Source of the DNA: Clostridiaceae bacterium
GTDB taxonomy: Bacteria; Bacillota; Clostridia; Lachnospirales; Lachnospiraceae
Direction: 5' to 3'
DNA: 64,000 nt
NCBI GenBank assembly: GCA_902363735.1
Contig: CABJBA010000013.1
Span: 1 to 64,000 of the forward strand
Shown: piece after piece, positions 51,451 to 60,556 of the stretch
How positions within the stretch are numbered: the stretch's first letter is position 1
Layout: each line of letters begins with the position of its first letter
Notes under the pieces: generated by a model
The model's input: only the letters and a program-made list of their open reading frames with translations
Database searches by the model: none
What the model was told of the DNA's origin: nothing
Position numbers and translations under genes: made by a program

Positions 51451-52821
51451 GTGAAGGAAATAAAGGTTTCAGAAGAATTTTTATGTAGAATGAAGGATTT
51501 GCTGGGAGAAGAGGAATACAAGGCCTATTTAAAAAGCTTTGAAGAAGAACGGCTTTACGGTCTGAGGACTAATGATTTAAAGATTACTCCTGAGGAGTTT
51601 GCGGAAAAAGGAATATTCAGTTTAAAGCCTGTTCCATGGATCAAAAATGGTTTTTACTATGAGGGAGAAGATCGTCCGGCTAAGAATTCCTGTTATTACG
51701 CAGGACTTTACTATCTCCAGGAGCCAAGTGCCATGACTCCGGCAAGTCTGCTCCCGGTAGTGCCGGGAGACAAGGTCCTGGATTTGTGTGCCGCCCCTGG
51801 GGGAAAGAGCACAGAACTTGGAGCCAGATTAAAGGGAAAAGGGATTCTGGTGTCTAATGATATCAGCAATTCCAGGGCAAAGGCTTTATTAAAAAATCTG
51901 GAGCTTTGGGGAATAGAAAATATTTGTGTCACCAGCGAAAAACCGGAAAAATTAAAAAACACATTTGGTGAATTCTTTGACAAAATCCTGGTGGATGCGC
52001 CCTGTTCCGGTGAGGGGATGTTCCGAAAGGATGCTGACATGGTGAAAAGCTATGAGGAACACGGCCCGGAGTATTATGCAGTGATACAAAAGGAAATTTT
52101 AAAGCAGGCAGCGGACATGCTGGTTCCCGGCGGATTTCTTTTATATTCTACCTGTACCTTTTCTGTATGTGAAAATGAGGATGTTATTGACTGGATATTA
52201 AATGAGAATGAGCAGATGGAACTGATTCCCCTTCTTCCTTTTGAAGGAGCCAGCAGGGGAATTGGACTTTCCGGCTGCTTGAGGCTGTTTCCTCACAAGA
52301 TTAAGGGGGAAGGGCATTTCATGGCTCTGCTAAAAAAGAGGGACTTCCATATAAACAGAGCAGAGGATTCCGAAAAGGAGAGAATTAAGTCCACCCCAAT
52401 TCCCAGTGATCTTTCCTCTTTTCTTTCCCTGGTTTCAAAGCCTTTGGATCAATCCCGAATCAGGATTAAAGAAAATTGTGTTTATTATCTGCCGGAATTT
52501 TTTCCGGAAAAGGCAAAAGGACTCCGGTATCTAAGGACAGGCCTTTTGCTGGGAGAAATGAAAAAAGACCGTTTCGATCCATCTCAGGCATTTGCAATGG
52601 CTATGAGACAGGAGGAATTTCAGCAATCCCTTTCCTGGAAAAGACAAGATGAAAGGGTACTCCGGTATTTAAAGGGAGAAACGATCTTTTTAAATGACGA
52701 AGAAGGACAGGTCAAGGGCTGGTGCCTGATCTGTGTCGATGGTTTCCCTCTGGGATTTGCAAAGGGAACGGGAACATCTTTAAAAAATAAATACTATCCC
52801 GGATGGCGATGGCAAGGGTGA
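51451..52821 (+). CDS. rRNA m5C methyltransferase, RsmF/NOL1-NOP2-Sun family
   Basis: A 456-residue SAM enzyme methylating cytosine in 16S rRNA. The SAM site DLCAAPGGKSTELGARL is at about residues 110-126, the catalytic Cys pair is in VDAPCSGEGMFRK and YSTCTFSVCENE, and the C-terminal half (from about 310) is a PUA-like RNA-binding region as in RsmF. A GTG start at 51451 follows CAGGAG. It is 22 bases after the M23 gene. Confidence 0.92.
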   Translation: MKEIKVSEEFLCRMKDLLGEEEYKAYLKSFEEERLYGLRTNDLKITPEEFAEKGIFSLKPVPWIKNGFYYEGEDRPAKNSCYYAGLYYLQEPSAMTPASLLPVVPGDKVLDLCAAPGGKSTELGARLKGKGILVSNDISNSRAKALLKNLELWGIENICVTSEKPEKLKNTFGEFFDKILVDAPCSGEGMFRKDADMVKSYEEHGPEYYAVIQKEILKQAADMLVPGGFLLYSTCTFSVCENEDVIDWILNENEQMELIPLLPFEGASRGIGLSGCLRLFPHKIKGEGHFMALLKKRDFHINRAEDSEKERIKSTPIPSDLSSFLSLVSKPLDQSRIRIKENCVYYLPEFFPEKAKGLRYLRTGLLLGEMKKDRFDPSQAFAMAMRQEEFQQSLSWKRQDERVLRYLKGETIFLNDEEGQVKGWCLICVDGFPLGFAKGTGTSLKNKYYPGWRWQG

Positions 52822-52829
52822 AGGAAATT

Positions 52830-53576
52830 ATGGCAAAAGAAATCAGATTAGATAAATACTTAGCGGAAATGGGTCAGGGAACCAGAAGCCAGATCAAGGA
52901 AATGGCCAGAAAAGGCAGAATATCTGTAGATGGAATACCGGAAAAAAAACCGGAGAGGAAAATTGATCCTGCCTGTAATCAGGTTGAACTAGACGGACGG
53001 ATTATCGAATATGCGAAATACGAATACTACTTGCTGAACAAGCCTCAGGGCGTGGTATCTGCAACAGAAGACTCCCGGTATGAAACAGTGATCAGCTTAA
53101 TCCGGGATCGGAAGCGGGACGATCTTTTTCCTGTTGGAAGGCTGGATATTGACACGGAAGGGCTGCTTCTCATTACCAATGACGGAGATTTGGCCCATCA
53201 GCTTCTTTCTCCTAAAAAGCATGTGGACAAAGTTTACTTTGCCAGGGTGGATGGAGAACTACCTGCTGATGCAAAGAACCGTATGAAGGAGGGGCTGGAG
53301 ATTTCGGAGGGTATCCTTACCCTTCCGGCAGATTTGGAGATCTTAAATTATGGACAGAATAGGGCATCATCAGAGATCCGTCTTACCATACGGGAAGGAA
53401 AATTCCATCAGGTAAAACGGATGTTTGAGGTTCTTGGCTGCTCAGTGGTATACTTAAAGCGGCTGTCCATGGGCAGCCTTACGTTAGATGAGACTTTAGA
53501 GCCCGGACAGTACCGCCTTCTCACGGAAGAGGAGATAGGGGAGCTGAAAAGCCATGGAAAGGAACGGAAAGCATAA
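52830..53576 (+). CDS. RsuA/RluB-family pseudouridine synthase
   Basis: A 248-residue enzyme converting uridine to pseudouridine in rRNA. An N-terminal S4 RNA-binding domain (IRLDKYLAEMGQGTRSQIKEM) is followed by the catalytic motif GRLDIDTEGLLLITNDGDLAH with its Asp. The profile is closest to RsuA (16S U516). ATG 52830 follows GAAGGAAATT; earlier ATGs at 52803 and 52809 lie inside the previous gene. Confidence 0.92.
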   Translation: MAKEIRLDKYLAEMGQGTRSQIKEMARKGRISVDGIPEKKPERKIDPACNQVELDGRIIEYAKYEYYLLNKPQGVVSATEDSRYETVISLIRDRKRDDLFPVGRLDIDTEGLLLITNDGDLAHQLLSPKKHVDKVYFARVDGELPADAKNRMKEGLEISEGILTLPADLEILNYGQNRASSEIRLTIREGKFHQVKRMFEVLGCSVVYLKRLSMGSLTLDETLEPGQYRLLTEEEIGELKSHGKERKA

Positions 53577-53577
53577 A

Positions 53578-54243
53578 ATGTTAGATGAGAAAAAAGCGGT
53601 AATTTTTGATCTGGACGGAACTCTTGTGGATTCCATGTGGATGTGGAAATCCATTGATATAGAATTTTTAGGAGACAGGGGATTTGAGTGCCCTGAAGAT
53701 TTGGAAAAAGAAATCGAAGGCATGAGCTTTTCGGAAACAGCAAGTTATTTCAAAAAGAGATTTGATTTAAGAGAGTCTCTTGAAGAGATCAAACATGTGT
53801 GGACGGAAATGTCCATTGATAAATACCGGAATGAGGTTCCTTTAAAACCGGGAGCAGGAGAGTTCCTGGAGCACCTTGCATCTAAGGGGATCAAGACAGG
53901 AATTGCCACCAGCAATGGAAGAGAGATGGTGGAGGCGGTTTTGGCTTCTTTAAAAATAGATGGGTATTTTGATGTGGTAACCACTGCGTGTGAGGTGACA
54001 GCCGGAAAGCCTGCTCCTGATATTTATTTAAAGGTGGCAGGTACTCTTGACTTGCATCCTTCCAATTGTCTTGTTTTCGAGGATGTTCCAGCGGGAATTC
54101 TGGCAGGAAAAAGGGCAGGAATGACAGTCTGTGCCATAGATGATAAATTTTCCAGAGATATGGAAGATGAAAAAAGGAAATTAGCAGATTACTTTATATA
54201 TGATTATTATCAGATATTAAATAGAAATGGAGCAAAAGCATGA
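53578..54243 (+). CDS. HAD-superfamily hydrolase, beta-phosphoglucomutase-like
   Basis: A 221-residue phosphatase or mutase with motif I FDLDGTLVDS, motif II IATSN, Lys in AGKPAPDIY and motif IV FEDVPAGILAGKRAGM. The substrate is not evident. I chose ATG 53578, one base past the previous stop, because the motif then lies at the usual distance from the N-terminus; ATG 53554 is possible. It ends in a 4-base overlap with ygiQ. Confidence 0.85.
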   Translation: MLDEKKAVIFDLDGTLVDSMWMWKSIDIEFLGDRGFECPEDLEKEIEGMSFSETASYFKKRFDLRESLEEIKHVWTEMSIDKYRNEVPLKPGAGEFLEHLASKGIKTGIATSNGREMVEAVLASLKIDGYFDVVTTACEVTAGKPAPDIYLKVAGTLDLHPSNCLVFEDVPAGILAGKRAGMTVCAIDDKFSRDMEDEKRKLADYFIYDYYQILNRNGAKA

Positions 54244-56180
54244 TCCAGGATTACCTTCCTATCAGCCGTTCTGATATGAATATCAGAGGCTGGAAACAAT
54301 GTGACTTTGTCTATGTCAGCGGTGATGCCTATGTGGACCACCCATCTTTCGGTCATGCAATCATCAGCCGTCTTTTGGAGGCTCATGGATACAAAGTGGG
54401 AATCATAGCCCAGCCTGACTGGAAAGACCCCAAAAGCATTCAGGTGCTGGGTGAACCCCGCCTGGGATTTTTAGTCAGCAGCGGAAACATGGACTCTATG
54501 GTAAATCATTATTCGGTTTCTAAAAAGCACAGGCAGCAGGACTCCTACACCCCGGGAGGCGTTATGGGAAAGCGTCCTGATTACGCCACCACAGTTTACT
54601 GCAACTTAATCCGGTCTGTATACAAAAAAGCTCCTATTATCATAGGAGGAATCGAAGCCAGCTTAAGGCGCCTGACTCATTATGATTACTGGTCGGGCAG
54701 GTTAAAGCGCTCCATACTTCTGGATTCCCAGGCTGACATTATTTCCTATGGAATGGGAGAAAAGTCTATTGTGGAGATCGCAGATGCCTTAAACAGCGGC
54801 ATAGACATCAAGGATGTCACCTTTATAAACGGTACTGTTTATAAAACAAAAAGTCTGGAACCTGTATATGATGCCTTGAATCTGCCTTCTTTTGAACGTA
54901 TGAAAGAGGATAAGCTGGAATATGCCAGAAGCTATTATATCCAGTATGGAAATACGGACCCTTTTATTGGAAAACGTCTGGTAGAGCCTTACGGGGATAA
55001 CTTGTTTGTGGTTCAGAATCCGCCGGCAAAGCCACTTTCTACGGAAGAAATGGACGAGGTTTATAATCTTCCCTATATGAGAAATTACCATCCTTCTTAT
55101 GAAGATCTTGGGGGAGTTCCGGCTATACGGGAAATCAAATTCAGTCTGATCAGCAACAGAGGCTGTTTTGGAGCCTGCAGCTTCTGCGCTCTTACCTTTC
55201 ATCAGGGCAGAATCATCCAGTCCAGAAGCCACAATTCGCTTTTGGATGAAGCAAAGCTTTTGACAGATGAGCCTGATTTTAAGGGCTACATTCATGACGT
55301 TGGAGGGCCTACTGCCGACTTTCGCACCCCTGCCTGTGAAAAACAGAAAACAAAGGGAGCTTGTCCCAACAGACAATGTTTATTCCCAGAGCCATGCAAG
55401 AATTTAAATGCGGACCATGGGGATTATATTGATCTGCTCAGAAAACTCAGAACCCTTCCAAAGGTGAAAAAGGTCTTTATCCGTTCCGGCATCCGTTTTG
55501 ATTATGTGCTGGCTGATCCGGGAAAGAAGTTTTTAAAAGAACTTTGCCAGTACCATGTCAGCGGCCAGTTAAAGGTGGCACCAGAGCATGTATCCGACAA
55601 GGTCCTTTCCAAAATGGGAAAACCGGATAATAAGGTTTACCGGCAATTTGTAAAAGAATACAACGAAATGAACGGCAGGCTGGGTATGAAGCAGTATTTA
55701 GTTCCCTATCTGATGTCTTCCCATCCAGGTTCCGGGCTTTTGGAGGCAGTGGAGCTTGCGGAATATTTACGTGATTTGGGATATATGCCAGAGCAGGTTC
55801 AGGATTTTTATCCCACTCCCTCCACCATATCCACCTGCATGTATTACACCGGATACGATCCGCGCACTATGGAAAAGGTTTATGTTCCCGTCAATCCCCA
55901 TGAAAAGGCCATGCAGCGGGCTTTAATCCAGTACCGGAATCCCAAGAACCGTGACCTGGTTATGGAAGCCTTAAAGCTGGCAGGACGGACGGACTTGATC
56001 GGATACGATAAAAAATGTCTGATCCGCCCTGCAGCAGGTGCGCCTTCCGGAGGAATGGGAAGCAGAAAAACCGGCAAAAATTATAATAATGCAAACAGAC
56101 CCGGACCACTTTCTAATGAAAAACAAGGAGAGCGCAGAAAAAAAACAATCCGGAATGTCCACAAAAAAGCAGGAAAATAA
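54240..56180 (+). CDS. YgiQ family radical SAM protein
   Basis: A 646-residue radical SAM protein of the UPF0313 family; function unknown. The N-terminal cobalamin-binding-like domain begins about residue 20 (CDFVYVSGDAYVDHPSFG). The cluster motif is Cys309, Cys313 and Cys316 (CFGACSFC). The C-terminal tail is basic and low in complexity. Length is normal for the family. It is coupled to the HAD gene by overlap. Confidence 0.92.
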   Translation: MIQDYLPISRSDMNIRGWKQCDFVYVSGDAYVDHPSFGHAIISRLLEAHGYKVGIIAQPDWKDPKSIQVLGEPRLGFLVSSGNMDSMVNHYSVSKKHRQQDSYTPGGVMGKRPDYATTVYCNLIRSVYKKAPIIIGGIEASLRRLTHYDYWSGRLKRSILLDSQADIISYGMGEKSIVEIADALNSGIDIKDVTFINGTVYKTKSLEPVYDALNLPSFERMKEDKLEYARSYYIQYGNTDPFIGKRLVEPYGDNLFVVQNPPAKPLSTEEMDEVYNLPYMRNYHPSYEDLGGVPAIREIKFSLISNRGCFGACSFCALTFHQGRIIQSRSHNSLLDEAKLLTDEPDFKGYIHDVGGPTADFRTPACEKQKTKGACPNRQCLFPEPCKNLNADHGDYIDLLRKLRTLPKVKKVFIRSGIRFDYVLADPGKKFLKELCQYHVSGQLKVAPEHVSDKVLSKMGKPDNKVYRQFVKEYNEMNGRLGMKQYLVPYLMSSHPGSGLLEAVELAEYLRDLGYMPEQVQDFYPTPSTISTCMYYTGYDPRTMEKVYVPVNPHEKAMQRALIQYRNPKNRDLVMEALKLAGRTDLIGYDKKCLIRPAAGAPSGGMGSRKTGKNYNNANRPGPLSNEKQGERRKKTIRNVHKKAGK

Positions 56181-56207
56181 ATTGAAGATTCAATGGAGGG
56201 ATGCCAT

Positions 56208-56978
56208 ATGAAAATTGCGATTGTAACAGGTGGCTCTTCCGGCATGGGAAGAGAATTTATCATGCAAATTGCTGACCGTTTTAGCGGAATTGGAGAAATA
56301 TGGGCCATTGCCAGAAGGCGGGAACGGCTGGAAGAGCTGTCTCTTCTCGTTCCTGTAAAGCTCCGGTGTTTTGATATGGATTTAACCAGGAAAGAAGAAC
56401 TGAAGGTCTTTGAAAAGGCTCTTTCAGAAGAAAAGCCGGATGTAAAATGGCTTGTTAATGGGGCCGGATACGGAAAGATCGGCCCTGTGGGCTTTATCAG
56501 TGCAGAAGAAGAGGGTGGAATGATTGATTTAAACTGCCGGGCTCTTTGTACAGTGACTCACATGGTGCTTCCCTATATGTCAAAAAACAGCCGCATCATC
56601 CAGTTTTCTTCTTCGGCCTCCTTTCTTCCCCAGCCTCAGTTTGCCATTTATGCGGCCACAAAGGCATTTATCTTAAGCTACAGCAGAGCCCTCAATGAAG
56701 AACTGAAGCCCAGGGGAATCTATGTAACAGCAGTATGCCCCGGACCTGTTAAGACAGAGTTCTTTGATATTGCAGGAACGACGGGAGAGATACCGCTCTA
56801 TAAAAAACTGGTTATGGCTGATTCACGGAAGGTGGTGTCTCTGGCACTTAGAGACAGCATGATGGGCCGCTCTGTTTCGGTCTATGGACTCACTATGAAA
56901 TCATTCCGTATGCTGTGTAAAATATTTCCTCACGGCATGATCCTGCGTCTTATCAGAAAACCCATGAAAGCAGATTAA
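56208..56978 (+). CDS. Short-chain dehydrogenase/reductase
   Basis: A 256-residue NAD(P)-dependent oxidoreductase with TGGSSGMGREF as nucleotide-binding loop (residues 8-18), NGAGYG, a catalytic Ser in FSSSAS, and Tyr-x3-Lys in YAATKAF. The substrate is unknown. ATG 56208 is selected because GGAGGGATG stands right before it; the in-frame ATG at 56193 would include the ribosome site. Confidence 0.88.
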   Translation: MKIAIVTGGSSGMGREFIMQIADRFSGIGEIWAIARRRERLEELSLLVPVKLRCFDMDLTRKEELKVFEKALSEEKPDVKWLVNGAGYGKIGPVGFISAEEEGGMIDLNCRALCTVTHMVLPYMSKNSRIIQFSSSASFLPQPQFAIYAATKAFILSYSRALNEELKPRGIYVTAVCPGPVKTEFFDIAGTTGEIPLYKKLVMADSRKVVSLALRDSMMGRSVSVYGLTMKSFRMLCKIFPHGMILRLIRKPMKAD

Positions 56979-56998
56979 CAGACAGAAAGGGATCTACC

Positions 56999-57961
56999 AT
57001 GCAGTCTTTTATCGTATCAAAAAATGAAGCAGACCAGCGTTTGGATAAGCTGTTGGCTAAATATTTGAATCTGGCAGGAAAAAGCTTTCTCTATAAGATG
57101 ATGAGAAAGAAAAACATCACCTTAAACGGAAAGAAGTGCGATGGTTCGGAAAAGCTGGGAGAGGGAGATGAAATAAAACTCTTTCTTTCCGATGAAACCA
57201 TTGAAAAGTTTTCCCAGGTCAAGATTCCCCAGGTTAAAAAAGTGGATTTAAATGTTATATATGAGGATGAACACATTCTTTTGGTAAATAAGCCCGCGGG
57301 AATGCTGTCCCAAAAGGCCAAAGACTCCGATGAATCCCTTGTGGAATATCTCATTGACTATCTTTTGTCAAAGGGCAGCCTGACTGCAGAACAGTTAAGG
57401 AGTTTCCGCCCTTCCATATGCAACCGTCTGGACCGTAATACCAGCGGCCTGGTGGTATGCGGAAAATCACTGGCGGGCCTTCAGCTCATGTCTGCGGTCT
57501 TTAAAGACAGGAGCATCCACAAATATTATCAATGTGTGGTAAAGGGCAGGCTTTCTAAAAAGCAGATGATTAAAGGATTTCTCACAAAGAATGAATCCTC
57601 CAATCAGGTTGCTATCCATCAGGAACAGGTTCCGGACAGCCTCCCCATTATGACGGAGTATGAGCCGATGGCTTTTTATGAGGACTACACCCTGTTAAAG
57701 GTCACTTTGGTCACCGGAAGGACGCATCAGATCAGAGCTCACTTATCCTCCATCAGACATCCGATTATCGGAGATTATAAATACGGCAATAAAAAGGCAA
57801 ATGAAGAGGCAAAGAAGCTTTTTTCTGTCCAGTCCCAACTTCTTCATTCTTTTCAAGTCACATTTCCGGTGTTGCCGGAACCTCTTTCCTGTTTATCGGG
57901 AAAGACCTTTTTTGCCCCTTTGCCGGAAGTATTTTCATATATATGCAGGGACTGGAAGTAG
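56999..57961 (+). CDS. RluA-family (RluC/RluD-like) pseudouridine synthase
   Basis: A 320-residue rRNA pseudouridine synthase. An S4 domain at residues about 12-70 (ADQRLDKLLAKYLN) is followed by the RluA core: INVIYEDEHILLVNKPAGML-like segment, the catalytic block NRLDRNTSGLVV with Asn in place of the usual His, and VTGRTHQIRAHL. The exact target uridine is not determined. Confidence 0.9.
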   Translation: MQSFIVSKNEADQRLDKLLAKYLNLAGKSFLYKMMRKKNITLNGKKCDGSEKLGEGDEIKLFLSDETIEKFSQVKIPQVKKVDLNVIYEDEHILLVNKPAGMLSQKAKDSDESLVEYLIDYLLSKGSLTAEQLRSFRPSICNRLDRNTSGLVVCGKSLAGLQLMSAVFKDRSIHKYYQCVVKGRLSKKQMIKGFLTKNESSNQVAIHQEQVPDSLPIMTEYEPMAFYEDYTLLKVTLVTGRTHQIRAHLSSIRHPIIGDYKYGNKKANEEAKKLFSVQSQLLHSFQVTFPVLPEPLSCLSGKTFFAPLPEVFSYICRDWK

Positions 57962-57973
57962 GAGGAGACAAAC

Positions 57974-58507
57974 ATGGGAACCTGGAATACGAGAGGTTTA
58001 AGAGGCTCTACTCTGGAAGAATTAATTAATCGCAGCAATGAAAGCTACCGGGAAAAAGGGCTGGCTTTAATTCAGAAAATCCCTACTCCCATTACCCCCA
58101 TTTCTATTGACAAAGAAAACCGCCATATCACCCTGGCTTACTTTGAACAGAAAAGTACAGTGGACTATATAGGAGCTGTCCAGGGAATTCCTATATGCTT
58201 TGATGCAAAGGAGTGCAGTGCTTCCACCTTTCCTCTTCAGAATATTCATCCTCATCAGATCGCTTTTATGGAGGAGTTTGAACGGCAGGGAGGCATTTCC
58301 TTTATCATTGTGTCTTATACCCAGAAAAATGAAGTTTACTATCTGCGCTTTGACCGCCTGAAGAAATTCTGGAGGCGGATGGAGGACGGGGGGCGGAAAA
58401 GTTTTACTTATGAGGAGGTGGATAAAAACTGGGAAATCCGCAGCCACAGGGATATTTTTATCCATTATCTGGAATTAATTCAAAAAGATTTGGACGGAAG
58501 AGATTGA
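57974..58507 (+). CDS. recU: Holliday junction resolvase RecU
   Basis: A 177-residue structure-specific nuclease that cuts Holliday junctions in Firmicutes. Family blocks are seen: STLEELINRSNESY near residue 12, PTPITPISID, the catalytic STVDYIGAVQGIPICFDAKE (Asp and Glu-x-Lys order) and FPLQNIHPHQIAFM. It is somewhat shorter than Bacillus RecU (about 206). It is not next to ponA, its usual partner gene, but follows the RluD-like gene by 12 bases. Confidence 0.9.
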   Translation: MGTWNTRGLRGSTLEELINRSNESYREKGLALIQKIPTPITPISIDKENRHITLAYFEQKSTVDYIGAVQGIPICFDAKECSASTFPLQNIHPHQIAFMEEFERQGGISFIIVSYTQKNEVYYLRFDRLKKFWRRMEDGGRKSFTYEEVDKNWEIRSHRDIFIHYLELIQKDLDGRD

Positions 58508-58532
58508 CAAACAAAGATTTCTCCTCTATAAT
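58504..58532 (+). promoter_or_regulatory. Consensus promoter of the histidine operon
   Basis: TTGACA (58504-58509), 17 bp and TATAAT (58527-58532) match the sigma-A consensus in all 12 positions. The -35 overlaps the stop codon of recU. A start near 58539 leaves a leader of about 90 bases. Confidence 0.92.
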
Positions 58533-58550
58533 AATTTACACGTTACCGAA

Positions 58551-58578
58551 TTATCACTTTACCATAAGAAAGTGATAA
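58551..58578. promoter_or_regulatory. Palindromic operator or hairpin after the his promoter
   Basis: TTATCACTTT (58551-58560) and AAAGTGATAA (58569-58578) form a perfect 10-bp inverted repeat with an 8-base spacer, about 12 bases after the predicted transcript start. No T run follows, so a repressor operator is more likely than a terminator. A strong promoter followed by a palindrome suits histidine-dependent repression, but no regulator is identified. Confidence 0.55.
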
Positions 58579-58630
58579 AATTAAATTCTGTAAACATAAT
58601 GTTTCTGGTTATTGCAGAAGGGAGGGCATG

Positions 58631-59893
58631 ATGGCAAATAAGCTGTTACATACACCGGACGGGGTCCGTGATATCTATGGTGTGGAGTGTACGAAAAAAG
58701 GGGTTGTTCAGGAAAAAATTATAAATGTGTTTCATCTGTTCGGATATCAGGACATTGAAACTCCAACCTTTGAATTTTTTGATATCTTTAATGAATCCAG
58801 AGGAAGTGTCAAAGCAAAGGAGATGTTTAAATTTTTTGACCGGGATAACCACACACTGGTTCTCCGGCCTGACGAAACTCCTGCTATTGCCAGGTGTGCA
58901 GTAAAGTATTTTATGGATGAGGATATGCCGATCCGGCTTTGTTATTTAGAAAGAACATTTATTAATAATTCAAGCTACCAGGGAAGGCTTAAGGAAGCCA
59001 CTCAGACCGGTGTGGAGCTGCTTGGAGACGATTCTGCAGATGCAGACGGGGAAATCCTGGTTATGGTGATCCGGGCGTTGCTGGCAGCAGGTCTTATGGA
59101 GTTCCAGGTTGAGCTGGGAGAGGTGGACTTTTTCAAGGGCCTGTTGGAAGAGGCCGGTATGGATGAAGAGATGGAAGAGGCTTTAAGAGAGCTGATTGAA
59201 AATAAAAATTATTTCGGCGTAGAAGAGCTTGTTATGGCCCAGCCCATTTCCGATGAGTTAAAACAGGTGTTTTTAAAGCTTCCGGAGCTTTTTGGTTCAT
59301 TGGAACAGATTCAGGCAGCCAGAGAACTGACAGCCAATCCAAGAGCCTTGAAGGCTATTGAGCGTCTGGAGGATGTAAACCGGATTCTGGCCCATTACGG
59401 CCTTACGGATTACGTTTCCTATGATCTTGGAATGCTGAGCCAGTACCAGTATTATACCGGAATCATTTTTAAGGCTTATACCTACGGCACAGGAGACTAT
59501 ATTGTCAACGGAGGACGGTATGACAAGCTTTTGGAGCAGTTTGGAAAAGATTCGCCTGCCGTGGGCTTTGGAATTTCGGTGGATGAGCTTTTGTTGGCCT
59601 TATCCCGGCAGAAGATCGAGACAAAGGTCACTGTTGCCAATACCTTGATTCTTTATGAAAAAGAATCAAGGGAGGGTGGGATACACCTGGCGGACCATTT
59701 CCGCAATGCAGGCATGGCGGTCCAGCTTCAGATTAAGGCCCATGACCGTTCGCTTGAAACTTATTTTGACTATGCTCTGCGCAGGGATTTGCATAACATT
59801 TTGTACCTGGACAGTATGGGATTTTCCGTAAAAGTCATAAACCTGCTTTTAAACCGCACAGAAGAGATACCTCTGTCGGAATACTTAAAGTAA
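58631..59893 (+). CDS. hisZ: ATP phosphoribosyltransferase regulatory subunit HisZ
   Basis: A 420-residue histidyl-tRNA synthetase-like protein without tRNA-charging function that pairs with short HisG. Class II synthetase-like blocks are visible: TPDGVRDIYG, ETPTFEFFDIFN, LRPDETPAIARCA, ARTF-type LERTFINNSSYQGR and GGRYDKLLEQFG. ATG 58631 is better placed behind GGGAGG than the ATG at 58628. It heads the his operon. Confidence 0.93.
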   Translation: MANKLLHTPDGVRDIYGVECTKKGVVQEKIINVFHLFGYQDIETPTFEFFDIFNESRGSVKAKEMFKFFDRDNHTLVLRPDETPAIARCAVKYFMDEDMPIRLCYLERTFINNSSYQGRLKEATQTGVELLGDDSADADGEILVMVIRALLAAGLMEFQVELGEVDFFKGLLEEAGMDEEMEEALRELIENKNYFGVEELVMAQPISDELKQVFLKLPELFGSLEQIQAARELTANPRALKAIERLEDVNRILAHYGLTDYVSYDLGMLSQYQYYTGIIFKAYTYGTGDYIVNGGRYDKLLEQFGKDSPAVGFGISVDELLLALSRQKIETKVTVANTLILYEKESREGGIHLADHFRNAGMAVQLQIKAHDRSLETYFDYALRRDLHNILYLDSMGFSVKVINLLLNRTEEIPLSEYLK

Positions 59894-59905
59894 CCGGAGG
59901 TACTT

Positions 59906-60556
59906 ATGAGATATCTGACATTTGCCCTAGCAAAGGGCCGTCTGGCAAAAGATTCTCTTGCCATGTTTGAAAAAATCGGCATCACCTGTGAGGAAATGAA
60001 AGACAAGGGATCCCGAAAGCTGATATTCACCAATGAAGAACTGGGAATGCGATTTTTCCTGGCAAAGGCCAGCGATGTACCCACCTATGTGGAATACGGA
60101 GCGGCTGATATTGGAATCGTGGGCAAAGACACCCTATTAGAAGAAGGGAGAAAGCTTTACGAGGTTATGAATCTAGGCATGGGAAATTGCCGCATGTGTG
60201 TCTGTGGTCCCCAGTCAGCCCAGGAACTGTTAAAGCACCATGAAATGATCCGGGTAGCCACCAAGTATCCGGCCATTGCCAAGGATTATTTTTATAATAA
60301 AAAGCATCAGACAGTGGAAATTATTAAGTTGAACGGCTCTATTGAACTGGCTCCCATTGTGGGACTTTCCGAGGTGATCGTAGACATTGTGGAGACAGGA
60401 GCCACCTTGAGAGAAAACGGGCTTGATGTATTGGAGGAAATCTGTCCTCTTTCCGCCCGTATGGTGGTCAATCAGGTAAGCATGAAACGGGAAAACGACA
60501 GGATCACAAAGCTGATTTACGATCTTCGCACTCTGCTGCAGGAGGAAAACCAATGA
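59906..60556 (+). CDS. hisG: ATP phosphoribosyltransferase catalytic subunit (short form)
   Basis: A 216-residue enzyme catalysing the first step of histidine synthesis, ATP plus PRPP to phosphoribosyl-ATP. It lacks the C-terminal regulatory domain of long HisG, consistent with HisZ next to it. The PRPP-binding segment [18 protein letters not shown] is seen at about residues 150-168. It overlaps hisD by 4 bases. Confidence 0.96.
   Translation: MRYLTFALAKGRLAKDSLAMFEKIGITCEEMKDKGSRKLIFTNEELGMRFFLAKASDVPTYVEYGAADIGIVGKDTLLEEGRKLYEVMNLGMGNCRMCVCGPQSAQELLKHHEMIRVATKYPAIAKDYFYNKKHQTVEIIKLNGSIELAPIVGLSEVIVDIVETGATLRENGLDVLEEICPLSARMVVNQVSMKRENDRITKLIYDLRTLLQEENQ

Noticed and set aside
54789..55376. 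195-residue minus-strand frame
   Set aside because: Shadow of the YgiQ radical SAM gene.
58540..58627. T-box or histidine leader peptide before hisZ
   Set aside because: No TGGNACC-type T-box sequence, no terminator and no run of His codons in a short frame.
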